Source of the DNA: Lysobacteraceae bacterium P
GTDB taxonomy: Bacteria; Pseudomonadota; Gammaproteobacteria; Xanthomonadales; Xanthomonadaceae
Reading direction: 5' to 3'
Assembly (NCBI GenBank): GCA_005503055.1
Contig: SCOX01000008.1
Location: forward strand, 1 to 64,000
Length of the DNA stretch: 64,000 nt
In this document: one piece after another, positions 1 to 7,104 of the stretch
How positions within the stretch are numbered: the stretch's first letter is position 1
Layout: each line of letters begins with the position of its first letter
Position numbers and translations under genes: made by a program
Notes under the pieces: generated by a model
Told to the model about the DNA's origin: nothing
Seen by the model: the letters and a program-made list of their open reading frames with translations, nothing else
The model's database searches: none

Positions 1-126
1 CTGTCCCTGATCACGCAGGCCAAACTCGACGCGGTGGCCAGGGAGTTGAACGGACGGCCCCGCAAGACGCTAGGCTATGAAACACCGGCCGAACGATTTC
101 AACAAGCTGTTGCGTCGACCGGTTGA
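1..126 (+). mobile_element. IS30-family transposase, C-terminal end only
   Basis: The first 41 codons, read from base 1 to a TGA at 124-126, encode the C-terminal end of an IS30-family transposase. The diagnostic stretch [18 protein letters not shown] (residues 16-33 of the visible part) is the hallmark tail of the IS30 DDE integrase domain. The gene runs off the left edge, so it cannot be said whether the element is intact. Short inverted-repeat-like sequence may follow the stop but I could not delimit the end of the element. Confidence 0.85.
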
Positions 127-243
127 AACCGCAGCCCAAAGCGGACACACGCGGGGGTGGAAACGGATGTCTTTCAAGGGCGTGGCAATCCGCGTGAGTA
201 GTCGTGCATTAGGCGCCTTGCTTGCGGTCCACATTGCGACAGC

Positions 244-633
244 ATGCTCACCGCCCATGATCGCGAGCCCCCGTCAGAAGCGCAGGAGGTCGGCGACCAT
301 GTCGAGAACCCAACGACGGGGTTACCGATGAATCCCTCGAAGCGTCGCCTGCCTAGCTCGGTAAAAATCGAGTCGGACAAAACCGAGCATTTCGGTATCG
401 CACTGACAACACTGACGAAGGAGCAAAGATCCATCGTCGAATCTGCTTGGATGAACTACAGGGCCGTTCTTTCCGGCGGACCCCCTGATTGCCCACAGGC
501 GCCGTTCGCTCCATCAGACGGGGGCACTCTCATCTACTTCTGCGATGGATACGACATAGCTCGCGTGCACGGCATGTCGGGCACAGGAGAAACGCCCGGA
601 TACGACTACGGGCCCTCGCTGGGATTTTCTTAA
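244..633 (+). CDS. Hypothetical protein, possibly the middle of a frameshifted lipoprotein gene
   Basis: This open frame gives 129 residues and matches no family I recognise. A later start at 328 is possible. Two neighbouring stretches in another frame look like missing ends. Upstream, from ATG 167, a 28-residue stretch resembles a lipoprotein signal ending in ATAC-S. Downstream, frame 2 runs from about 611 to the TGA at 719-721 and reads like helical protein (RWDFLNGQHVERLRLLTEAE, then MAKLDQASTKAPLK). One gene of about 165 codons with two compensating frameshifts would explain all three parts. It lies directly behind an IS30 remnant, where gene decay is common. Function unknown. Confidence 0.4.
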   Translation: MLTAHDREPPSEAQEVGDHVENPTTGLPMNPSKRRLPSSVKIESDKTEHFGIALTTLTKEQRSIVESAWMNYRAVLSGGPPDCPQAPFAPSDGGTLIYFCDGYDIARVHGMSGTGETPGYDYGPSLGFS

Positions 634-758
634 CGGGCAGCATGTGGAGCGACTCAGGTTATTGACGGAGGCTGAGATGGCCAAGCTCGATCAGGCTTCG
701 ACAAAGGCACCGTTGAAGTGAGTTCCAGCGCGCCGCGTACGTCCTGCGAGTCCGGATT

Positions 759-1259
759 TCAGTCGGTCCGCTCCGGCGGAATGTCGCTGCGACCGGTGGG
801 AGGGCGGAGCCCCGAGTTCCGCACCCGGACGAGGAAGTAACCACCGGTAAGTGCCAGCATCAGGGCCGCGATGCCTATCAGCGTGAATCCGTCCAGTGTC
901 TCGAGATCGAGCTCGACGATGTGCCTGCCGAGCGCTACCACTGCCACAATCAGGACGACCTCCAACCGCACCCGATGGTGCTTCAGGTAGGCGCGCACTG
1001 TCTCCAGCAGTTCGAGGCCGATCAAAACCAGGAGAACGCCCGAGAACCCGTGCTGCATGGCGTTCTGGAGTGCGTCGACCGAGCCGATGCTCAGCATCTC
1101 TGCGTGGGCGCCTCGCACCATCAGATACAGAAGATCGAGCAACCCAAGCACGACCAGCGCCGCCAGCAGCAGCTGGACGGCCGACAAGATCAAGCGCTCG
1201 AATCCGCCTATGTATCGTTCACTCGGCCAGAGATCTTTCGAGGTTTCGTTCTTGGCCAT
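759..1259 (-). CDS. PsiE-family phosphate-starvation-inducible membrane protein
   Basis: The protein has about 166 residues and four hydrophobic segments (roughly 23-48, 65-88, 98-115 and 120-142), matching the PsiE family (phosphate-starvation-inducible, inner membrane, function unclear). The start chosen here has GGAGA six bases upstream; a start nine codons earlier lacks such a site. A short acidic N-terminus precedes the first membrane helix. The gene is divergent from the upstream lipoprotein-like remnant and stands alone. Phosphate control is known for the family but no clear PhoB box was seen directly ahead of it. Confidence 0.75.
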   Translation of the reverse strand: MAKNETSKDLWPSERYIGGFERLILSAVQLLLAALVVLGLLDLLYLMVRGAHAEMLSIGSVDALQNAMQHGFSGVLLVLIGLELLETVRAYLKHHRVRLEVVLIVAVVALGRHIVELDLETLDGFTLIGIAALMLALTGGYFLVRVRNSGLRPPTGRSDIPPERTD

Positions 1260-1473
1260 TGGTCTCTCCGCCGTCGTGTGACTCACCGACTCCTAAGAAC
1301 GCGTCCCCCTCGCGAGTGAGGCCATTCGACGAATGCGGGAATCAAATGCGGACAGCGCGGGAGCTGGGCATGCACGCTTGCCCGTCCAAGTGGGGGTAGT
1401 TGGTCGGAAAAGCCCCCGGCTGTCACCTACGGTGTCTATCGCCTCGCGTCTGATTGGCATGCCTCGTGGTGCG

Positions 1474-2643
1474 CTAGTGCGGCGTGAGCACGACCTTGCG
1501 GCACTCCTCCAGCTTCTCCTCAAACAGCTCATAACCCCTTGCCGCCTCGAGCAACGGCAGGCGATGGCTGATGATGATTTCAGGATGCAGGTCGCCGCGT
1601 CCGATGTGTTCCAGCAGAGCGGGCATGTGCTGTTGCACATGCGTCTGCCCCATCCGGAACGACAGGCCCTTATCGAAAGCGTCTCCAAACAAGAATGCGT
1701 GAATGAAGCCGGCGTAGACTCCGGGCACGCTGACCGTTCCGCCGCGGCGCGTCGCGGCAATGGCTTGGCGCAGGGCCTGTCCGCTAGCCCCTTCCAGCTT
1801 CAAGTTGGTCATCAGCGTTTCCAGCTTGCTGCCCTTGGCCTCGAAGCCGACCGCCTCGATTGAGGCATCGACCCCACGGTTCTGCGTGGTCGCAATGATG
1901 TGCTCTGCCGGATCTTCGACGTCATCGAAATTGATGGTCTCTGCGCCATACGCTTCACGGGCAAAGTCGAGCCGGTACTGGTGATGGTCGACCATGAAGA
2001 TTCGCTCGACCCCCAACAACCTCGCGCACGCGGCCGCCATCATTCCCACCGGCCCTGCGCCAAAGATCGCCAGTGACGATCCCTCGCCCACCGCCGCATT
2101 GAGCACGGCTTGATACCCCGTGGGCAGGATGTCGGACAGGAACAGCACCTGTTCGTCCGTTAGCGCGCTGTCGGAAATCCTAAGAGGGCCGACGTTGGCC
2201 TGTGGCACGCGGACATATTCGGCTTGGCCGCCAGGATATCCCCCGTAAAGATGCGTGTAGCCGAACATGCCTGCACCAGACCGCACCTCCTTCTTGTTCA
2301 GAATCGCGCCGCGGTCGGGATTGGTTGTCTCACACGCAGCGTAAAGACCTCGCCCGCAGAAGAAGCAGTCGCCGCACGAAATCGTGAACGGCACTACGAC
2401 GCGGTCCCCGCGCCGAACGGCTGTCACTGCGTCTCCGGCATCCTCGACGATGCCCATGAACTCGTGCCCCAGGATGTCGCCCTCCTTCATGCCGGGCACC
2501 TTGCCGCGATAAAGGTGGAGATCGGAGCCACAGATCGCCGTAGCCGTAACGCGAAGAATGATGTCGGTGGGTGCCATCAGTACTGGATCGGGGACCGTCT
2601 CCATACGGACATCGTATGCACCAGCCCAAGTCAATGCCTTCAT
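1474..2643 (-). CDS. Zinc-dependent alcohol dehydrogenase (MDR superfamily)
   Basis: This 389-residue protein is a medium-chain zinc dehydrogenase oxidising alcohols or aldehydes with NAD(P). Visible features are the catalytic-zinc ligands C38 and H60-E61, the structural-zinc cysteines C90, C93, C96 and C104, and a Rossmann motif AIFGAGPVG near residue 197. Length and wording resemble the glutathione-independent formaldehyde dehydrogenase-like group, often annotated as generic zinc alcohol dehydrogenases. A GAGAACGCA region lies just upstream of the ATG. It appears monocistronic. The substrate cannot be read from sequence. Confidence 0.85.
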   Translation of the reverse strand: MKALTWAGAYDVRMETVPDPVLMAPTDIILRVTATAICGSDLHLYRGKVPGMKEGDILGHEFMGIVEDAGDAVTAVRRGDRVVVPFTISCGDCFFCGRGLYAACETTNPDRGAILNKKEVRSGAGMFGYTHLYGGYPGGQAEYVRVPQANVGPLRISDSALTDEQVLFLSDILPTGYQAVLNAAVGEGSSLAIFGAGPVGMMAAACARLLGVERIFMVDHHQYRLDFAREAYGAETINFDDVEDPAEHIIATTQNRGVDASIEAVGFEAKGSKLETLMTNLKLEGASGQALRQAIAATRRGGTVSVPGVYAGFIHAFLFGDAFDKGLSFRMGQTHVQQHMPALLEHIGRGDLHPEIIISHRLPLLEAARGYELFEEKLEECRKVVLTPH

Positions 2644-2670
2644 TGCGTTCTCCTTACCTCTAGCGCTGGT

Positions 2671-2892
2671 TCAATGCTTATCCACGCGTGGGTCTGCGTC
2701 TTCCCATGCCGCGCGAATCCGATCGACGACGTCAGACCAGGGAACGCCCGTTACATACGAATTCCACAGCCTGGCCAGTTCATCGTGAACTTCGTCCCAT
2801 TCGGCCCGGGGGTAGAGCTCACGTGCTTGTTCGCCAATGAGTCGGACCAAAGCGGAGTACGGAGGCCGTGTCTGGCCTGCTGGACTGATCAT
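2671..2892 (-). CDS. Small hypothetical protein downstream of DUF421 gene
   Basis: With the start at 2892 the protein has 73 residues; AGGAG lies ten bases upstream. A longer reading from 2946 would overlap the preceding DUF421 gene, so the shorter form is preferred. The sequence is soluble, acidic and helical (RLIGEQARELYPRAEWDEVHDE) with several tryptophans, and resembles nothing I can name. It starts 13 bases after the DUF421 stop, so the two are probably co-transcribed. Confidence 0.55.
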   Translation of the reverse strand: MISPAGQTRPPYSALVRLIGEQARELYPRAEWDEVHDELARLWNSYVTGVPWSDVVDRIRAAWEDADPRVDKH

Positions 2893-2905
2893 TCGCGCAC
2901 CACTC

Positions 2906-3358
2906 CTAGGACTTCTCTCCGCGAAGAACGATAGAGATCTTTCCATCGTTCTCGACCGTTGCGTCCTCTATCTGATCCAGGGAATCAACGCCCTGCGTAT
3001 ACCGCGCGGACGCAAGGATCTCTCGCTCATCGACGCGCGCCTTGTCCATGTTCTCTTTCAAAAGCTTCCCATCTTTCATGATCGGCAAAGGCAGACCTTC
3101 CAGCCATCGGTTTGCGGCAGGCCAGTAGTGCTTGACGAACGAGAGAAGCACGCTCATCCCGGTAAGCGTCATGATGAGCAAGAAGGCGTTGGTGATGGAG
3201 TGGTCGCTATCGACCATGGCCTGATTGGTCACCTCTGAAATGATCAGGAGCAAGACCAGCTCGAAGGGCGATGTCTCCGCCAGGGTTCGCTTTCCGGAAA
3301 TCCGGAATATCAGCCAGAGGAACAGGTAGATCGCTGCACCGCGGACGACGGATTCCAT
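2906..3358 (-). CDS. DUF421 (YetF/YcaP-like) membrane protein
   Basis: The 150-residue protein has three N-terminal membrane helices (about 5-20, 33-50, 57-75), including the typical phrase FRISGKRTLAE, and a soluble C-terminal region with PLPIMKDGKLLKENM. These are the marks of the DUF421 family, whose role is unknown but which often sits in stress-response gene groups. It follows the 166-residue membrane protein by 7 bases and precedes a small hypothetical gene, suggesting a three-gene operon. Confidence 0.85.
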   Translation of the reverse strand: MESVVRGAAIYLFLWLIFRISGKRTLAETSPFELVLLLIISEVTNQAMVDSDHSITNAFLLIMTLTGMSVLLSFVKHYWPAANRWLEGLPLPIMKDGKLLKENMDKARVDEREILASARYTQGVDSLDQIEDATVENDGKISIVLRGEKS

Positions 3359-3365
3359 ACATGCC

Positions 3366-3866
3366 TCAAGGAAAGACGAACTGGTCGATTGACACCGTTT
3401 CCGAACCGATCAAAGACATTTCTCCGTGTTGGCGTCCGAAGGTGGCTGGCCGGTAGCGGACGTTGATGTCGATGCCCCCCGCCCCCTTCGTCACGGGGAA
3501 GGCGAACTCTGCGTAACCAGGACCTGCGACCTGGCGCAGCGGCTGGGGCACGATCGATTCAATTTCCATCCGGTCGAGCAGGGAGCGCGAGATCCGTAAG
3601 CGGATCAGCCCACCCTGCGCCGCCGAGCCGTCGGCACGAAACCTGAATTCCGCTGGCGCACTGGAACGCAATAACCGGCCGTACTCCACATGGAAGGCCC
3701 CTGAGCCTGCCCCGGCGCGACTCAGGGGCCCGTCACCGAATGCACCGAACATCGTGCCCAATAGCAGCGCAGCGACGATCGTCCAGCCGATGCGCTCGAC
3801 GCGCCAAGCGGCGCGGTGGTGACGCATGACTGCAGCAAAGTCCTCCCTTTGCGGCGACTGGGGCAT
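3366..3866 (-). CDS. Hypothetical single-pass membrane protein, partner of DUF421
   Basis: The protein has 166 residues with one membrane helix at about 28-44 (WTIVAALLLGTMFGAF) after a basic, arginine-rich N-terminus. The remainder is predicted extracytoplasmic and rich in beta-like segments. I do not recognise a domain. It lies 5 bases downstream of the hemerythrin gene and 7 bases upstream of the DUF421 gene, and this position suggests it works with the DUF421 protein at the inner membrane. Confidence 0.6.
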   Translation of the reverse strand: MPQSPQREDFAAVMRHHRAAWRVERIGWTIVAALLLGTMFGAFGDGPLSRAGAGSGAFHVEYGRLLRSSAPAEFRFRADGSAAQGGLIRLRISRSLLDRMEIESIVPQPLRQVAGPGYAEFAFPVTKGAGGIDINVRYRPATFGRQHGEMSLIGSETVSIDQFVFP

Positions 3867-3871
3867 CTCGC

Positions 3872-4396
3872 TTAATGGCGTGCCATCGATTTGACCGTGC
3901 CCTTTACGTTGGCCTTCGTCTTCTCTGCGGCCACAAGCGCGCTGGCCGCGTCCGACTGCTTCCAGGCCTCGTATTCCTCGTCCAATCTGGCGCGTTCCTC
4001 GGGGGAGAACATCTCGCGTGCCATCCTGAACATGGTCTTCTCCTCCTCCTTGGCGTGGTGATCGATGAATTCGCCAAAGACCTTTGTGCGCCCGGCGAAC
4101 TCCGGGGTGCCGGGATCGGCAGCGTGCACTTCCGGGATCACACTGTTCTCCACGGCATGGTGTTCGGCAAGCGCCTCGGCATGCGTTTTGAGCCCGTCAC
4201 GATCGGCTCGTTCCTTGAACGCGGGATAGAAGACCTTTTCCTCCCACTTCGCATGCGGCAAGAGGGCGTTCTCGATGTCTTCCAGCAACGAAGCACGCTT
4301 CTTGACGCCCCGGTCCGTGGTCTCTTCGAGTTCGGCGAACAAGTCTCGCAACGCATCATGCTCGGCTTTTAGCGTCTTCAAGATGTCACGCGCCAT
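3872..4396 (-). CDS. Hemerythrin/HHE-domain protein
   Basis: From the ATG at 4396, preceded by GAAGGAG, the protein has 174 residues. It is an all-helical HHE cation-binding domain of the hemerythrin type, binding a di-iron site. Candidate ligands are H13, H48, E52 or E53, H79 or H80, and H113-H114 with E118. The tail from about 145 is lysine- and alanine-rich. Relatives sense or store oxygen, or protect against NO and oxidants. It opens a minus-strand group with the 166-residue protein and DUF421. Confidence 0.85.
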   Translation of the reverse strand: MARDILKTLKAEHDALRDLFAELEETTDRGVKKRASLLEDIENALLPHAKWEEKVFYPAFKERADRDGLKTHAEALAEHHAVENSVIPEVHAADPGTPEFAGRTKVFGEFIDHHAKEEEKTMFRMAREMFSPEERARLDEEYEAWKQSDAASALVAAEKTKANVKGTVKSMARH

Positions 4397-4538
4397 GGCG
4401 TTCTCCTTCGTGATTGAAATTCGCGCAACTCTTCCATAGAGCGGGTGCACATCACGTGCATACATTCACGGAAATTCAGGAAGTGCTCCCCTATTCCCGC
4501 TGTACCCAATCACCTATGCGGTGATGTGCCGGTGACGC

Positions 4539-4575
4539 GCGAAACGTGCACATGATGTTTGCGAAACGTCGACAT
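4539..4575. repeat. Direct repeat GCGAAACGT-(GC/CG)-ACAT, 22 bp apart
   Basis: Two 15-base copies at 4539-4553 and 4561-4575 differ only by a GC/CG swap. Their starts are 22 bases apart, about two helical turns. They lie between the hemerythrin gene and the QQGG-repeat gene, about 65 bases ahead of the latter. Position and spacing suggest a regulator binding site, but no regulator can be named. Confidence 0.4.
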
Positions 4576-4639
4576 CGAACTCATTACGCTCAGGTCACTC
4601 TCTCACTCGGCGAATGCGCCGCATGATGGAGTCGAAGTG

Positions 4640-4936
4640 ATGGGTACGCAGAATCCGCAGCAAGACAATCAAGCTCAGCAAGGTGGTCAGCAAGGTGGTC
4701 AGCAGGGCGGCCAGCAAGGTGGTCAGCAGGGCGGTCAGCAAGGCGGCCAGCAGGGCGGCCAGCAAGGTGGCCAGCAGGGCGGCCAGCAAGGTGGCCAGCA
4801 GGGCGGCCAGCAAGGTGGCCAGCAGGGCGGCCAGCAAGGTGGCCAGCAGGACGGTCAGCAAGGTGGCCAGCAGGGCGGCCAGCAAGGTGGCCAGCAGGAC
4901 GGTCAGCGTGGCGGCGAAGGCGGCCAGCAGCGCTAG
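4640..4936 (+). CDS. QQGG-repeat low-complexity protein
   Basis: From ATG 4640 the protein has 98 residues: a 12-residue lead (MGTQNPQQDNQA), 19 tandem tetrapeptides QQGG (two of them QQDG), and a tail QRGGEGGQQR. It has no hydrophobic segment or signal peptide and should be disordered, soluble and cytoplasmic. Glycine- and glutamine-rich bacterial proteins of this sort are often stress-induced, but that is inference. A GGAG lies about 10 bases upstream, and a strong terminator follows at 4943-4978. Other frames are also open across the repeat because the DNA itself is periodic, so a protein product needs confirmation. Confidence 0.6.
   Translation: MGTQNPQQDNQAQQGGQQGGQQGGQQGGQQGGQQGGQQGGQQGGQQGGQQGGQQGGQQGGQQGGQQGGQQDGQQGGQQGGQQGGQQDGQRGGEGGQQR
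4676..4903. repeat. 12/24-bp minisatellite coding QQGG
   Basis: Nineteen 12-base units in tandem alternate between CAGCAAGGTGGC-like and CAGCAGGGCGGC-like versions, giving a 24-base higher-order unit. Units near the 5' end use ggt/gtc variants, while the centre is nearly perfect. This favours slippage, so copy number probably varies between strains. Confidence 0.9.
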
Positions 4937-4942
4937 TCATGA

Positions 4943-4978
4943 GGGCGCGGCCTGGTTGACTGGGCCGCGCCCGTTCTT
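4943..4978 (+). terminator. Rho-independent terminator after QQGG gene
   Basis: A perfect 10-bp stem GGGCGCGGCC (4943-4952) pairs with 4963-4972 around a 10-base loop, followed by GTTCTT. It sits 7 bases after the stop of the repeat gene and before the DUF4142 gene. The U-run is short. Confidence 0.6.
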
Positions 4979-4995
4979 CCCATGGAGATCATTCA

Positions 4996-5640
4996 ATGAA
5001 TCGTGGAAGTTTGATCCTGTGCATAACGCTGTCGGGGATGGCGTTCTTGGGAGCGTGCTCGCGCGAGGCGCCCAATTCTCGAGGCGCCGAGTCAGCTTCT
5101 GATGCGGTACCGCCGCCTCCCACGCAGGTCCCCGCACCGGACGGCCCGGTCACGGAGGCGCCTGGAGATGCCAGTGGAGCAACTAGCCCCGACGCCATGC
5201 CTTCAGAGGCAGCGGCAGTGGCGCTCGTAGCGGTAGTGGACCAGCACGAGATTGCCGCGGCCGAGCAGGCTCGATCGAAGCAGGTCGGTGGAGCCGTGTT
5301 GGACTACGCCAACATGCTGCATCGTGAGCATTCGAACAATCTCCAAGCGGGTCAGGCGCTGCGCATCGGCGGCGGACCGGAAGCGAATTCGCCAGAGGTG
5401 GAGGCGATGAAATCGAAGGGGCGGGCTGAGGTGGCCACGCTCGACGCCAAATCGGGTGCGGACTACCAGAAGGCCTATGTCGACGCGATGGTCAAAGGCC
5501 ATGCCGAGGTAGTGCAGCTTCTGGATACGAAGCTCATTCCTGCCGCGAAAGATGAGCAAGTGCGCAACTTCTTGACGAACACGCGCGATCACGTGGCGAT
5601 GCACCTGGAACGAGGCGAAGCTCTGCAGCGCGGACAGTGA
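4996..5640 (+). CDS. DUF4142 lipoprotein
   Basis: The 214-residue protein begins with a lipoprotein signal (lipobox LGAC, cysteine at 21), then a proline-rich linker (about 38-65). A four-helix DUF4142 domain fills residues 75-210, with the characteristic segments DQHEIAAAEQA and YANMLHREHSNN. It should be anchored in the periplasm. DUF4142 proteins are predicted ferritin-like bundles, often induced in stress; no function is proven here. ATGGAGAT upstream supplies the binding site. Confidence 0.85.
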   Translation: MNRGSLILCITLSGMAFLGACSREAPNSRGAESASDAVPPPPTQVPAPDGPVTEAPGDASGATSPDAMPSEAAAVALVAVVDQHEIAAAEQARSKQVGGAVLDYANMLHREHSNNLQAGQALRIGGGPEANSPEVEAMKSKGRAEVATLDAKSGADYQKAYVDAMVKGHAEVVQLLDTKLIPAAKDEQVRNFLTNTRDHVAMHLERGEALQRGQ

Positions 5641-5840
5641 CAATCTCACCGGCTGCGCGGGTTACCTTTCAATTTCCGGAAACATTCCGACCTCGGTTTC
5701 GCGGGAGAGCTGCACGGAGGCTCGACGGCAGGACTGGGATTTCCCCAGCAGCCGCGGCGCTGAATGCGCCCATTTGACGAGCAATTAACGATTGACGCGG
5801 AAAATTTAGGTCCCCCAACCTTCAATCGGAGACGAGGGTC

Positions 5841-6044
5841 ATGTCTGACGAACACAGTCACGATCTCGAAGCGTTTGAAGCCATGGTGCCCGTGATCATC
5901 CAAGCCGTACCCCAGGAGGACATCCTGTCGGCGTTCACGTGTTACGTCGGGCCGATGATCAGTCGGGCGGACAAGCCGGACGAAGTTCGAACGGCGGTAG
6001 ACGAAATACTGCACCGCTACGGCGTACCGACGCCGGGTTTGTAG
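5841..6044 (+). CDS. Small conserved-looking hypothetical protein
   Basis: The 67-residue acidic protein starts at ATG 5841 behind GGAGACGAGGG. It is soluble, with no recognisable motif (ends in HRYGVPTPGL). Codon use looks normal for the region. The 200 bases ahead of it are the least GC-rich nearby (AATTAACGATTGACG around 5783), which suggests its own promoter. Family unknown. Confidence 0.5.
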   Translation: MSDEHSHDLEAFEAMVPVIIQAVPQEDILSAFTCYVGPMISRADKPDEVRTAVDEILHRYGVPTPGL

Positions 6045-6066
6045 AGCCAAAGTTAGGTGGGGAGGG

Positions 6067-6100
6067 GTGCCAAGGGAGGGTGACGGCCCTCCCTTGGCAC
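6067..6100. repeat. Perfect 14-bp hairpin
   Basis: GTGCCAAGGGAGGG (6067-6080) pairs perfectly with 6087-6100 around the loop TGACGG. There is no T-run on either side, so it is not a standard terminator. It begins 22 bases after the preceding stop. Confidence 0.7.
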
Positions 6101-6199
6101 CGAGTGGTCCTGAGACCCATGCACGGTGCCGGTGCTCGCCCCATCCTGATCTCTACATCTTGAGTGAAGTCGGCAGATCCTGGGGTTCTCCCAGCCAGC

Positions 6200-6279
6200 G
6201 TAGCCCGGGTAAGCGCAGCGCACCCGGGGCTTTGCGTGGCGAACGACCCGGGTGCGGCCTTCGGCCGCACCCGGGCTAC
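6200..6279. repeat. REP-like palindromic element
   Basis: The element begins GTAGCCCGGGT and ends ACCCGGGCTAC, giving 80 bases with inverted ends. Its right half is a perfect 13-bp hairpin (6247-6259 with 6263-6275). The phrase 'taagcgcagcgcacccggg' is typical of dispersed intergenic palindromes in pseudomonads and xanthomonads. It is non-coding and may be a nonautonomous mobile repeat. Confidence 0.7.
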
Positions 6280-6397
6280 ACCGCTACGTCGCTGACGTCG
6301 GCGACATCAAGTGACCGCGAAACTGTCGTGTCGCGCGGGCCGCGAACGCCCAACACACTCGCCGCCGTGGAGCTTCATAACTCCGCAAACAGCGGCG

Positions 6398-6447
6398 CCC
6401 ACCTCCGTCATTCCGGTGGGTTTTTCATGTCCGGCTTCCCGGACATG
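6398..6447 (+). promoter_or_regulatory. Terminator-like hairpin plus second hairpin in a long leader
   Basis: CCCACC (6398-6403) pairs with GGTGGG (6415-6420), followed at once by TTTTT (6421-6425). A second perfect hairpin follows: CATGTCCGG (6426-6434), loop CTTC, CCGGACATG (6439-6447). The pair lies about 150-200 bases upstream of the small gene at 6597. The layout suggests an attenuated leader or a small structured RNA. No riboswitch class is recognised. Confidence 0.45.
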
Positions 6448-6596
6448 ACCGACGCAGCGTCTCTACGTCGGGAGGGCGTGAATACAAGACCTCGCCAGAG
6501 GGAATCAGCGCGCCGACTGTTTGCGGTTATGAACCTCCCGACACCTTGCGCCGCATCCCGCGGCGCAAGCCCGACGGTTTGCTGGAGACACTCACG

Positions 6597-7037
6597 ATGC
6601 AAAAGGATGTTTGCCGTTCCGCCGCGCTGCGCGGCGTCGTGCTGCCCGACTTCGCCCACCACAAGCTGGTGCAGACACGCGATCAGTTGTTGCTGTTGTC
6701 GCAACTCGCCGAACCGCGGGGCGCCGAGCCCGAGGAGGCGATGCGGACATGCTCGTTGGCGGCGATGTGCGCGTCACCAACCCGCGCCGCGATCAGTTCG
6801 ACCAGATCGGCCAGGTACTCGGTATCCACAGGGACACGATCCCCGTCACGGTCCAAGTGTGCTTCGACGGCGAGGCGCACTTCTTCGCGTGGTCCGATCT
6901 GGCGCTGGTCTGACAACGCAGACGGATACCGATGCGCAGGCGTGTCGCCTCGATCGAGTGCACGTTCGCCGGCTTGCTTCGCGCAATGCCCGAACAGGAA
7001 GGTGCAACGAATGGCGGTTTCGATGGACCACCTGTGA
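6597..7037 (+). CDS. Small Xanthomonadaceae-type ORF, probably damaged
   Basis: ATG 6597 follows GGAGA by about ten bases. The first 48 residues look like real protein: MQKDVCRSAALRG, VVLPDFAHHKLVQTRDQLL, then LSQLAEP. Their style recalls short orphan proteins of Xanthomonadaceae annotated XAC0095-like; that is recollection, not a search. Beyond about 6740 the frame runs through the next gene to 7037 with arginine- and serine-rich filler, so the natural C-terminus is probably lost to a frameshift. Full length as written would be 146 residues. Confidence 0.35.
   Translation: MQKDVCRSAALRGVVLPDFAHHKLVQTRDQLLLLSQLAEPRGAEPEEAMRTCSLAAMCASPTRAAISSTRSARYSVSTGTRSPSRSKCASTARRTSSRGPIWRWSDNADGYRCAGVSPRSSARSPACFAQCPNRKVQRMAVSMDHL
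6749..6913 (+). CDS. Small hypothetical protein overlapping the previous frame
   Basis: ATG 6749 lies ten bases after GAGGAGG and encodes 54 residues beginning MLVGGDVRVTNPRRDQF and ending FFAWSDLALV. Alternating hydrophobic strands give an SH3/KOW-like look. It sits in a different frame inside the extended frame of the upstream gene, so either the two are an overlapping pair or a single gene was split by a frameshift near 6740. Confidence 0.45.
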   Translation: MLVGGDVRVTNPRRDQFDQIGQVLGIHRDTIPVTVQVCFDGEAHFFAWSDLALV

Positions 7038-7104
7038 CTTTAGAGCCTCCATGCCAGCGACATGTCTTGGCATGATCGTGATCCGTCCTCCTTGAACCGA
7101 CTCC

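Noticed and set aside
4676-4903. CRISPR-like array
   Set aside because: Units are contiguous 12-mers with no spacers; it is a coding minisatellite.
4590-4940. Antisense repeats LAGRPAGH across the QQGG region
   Set aside because: They arise from the periodic DNA and lack a start context.
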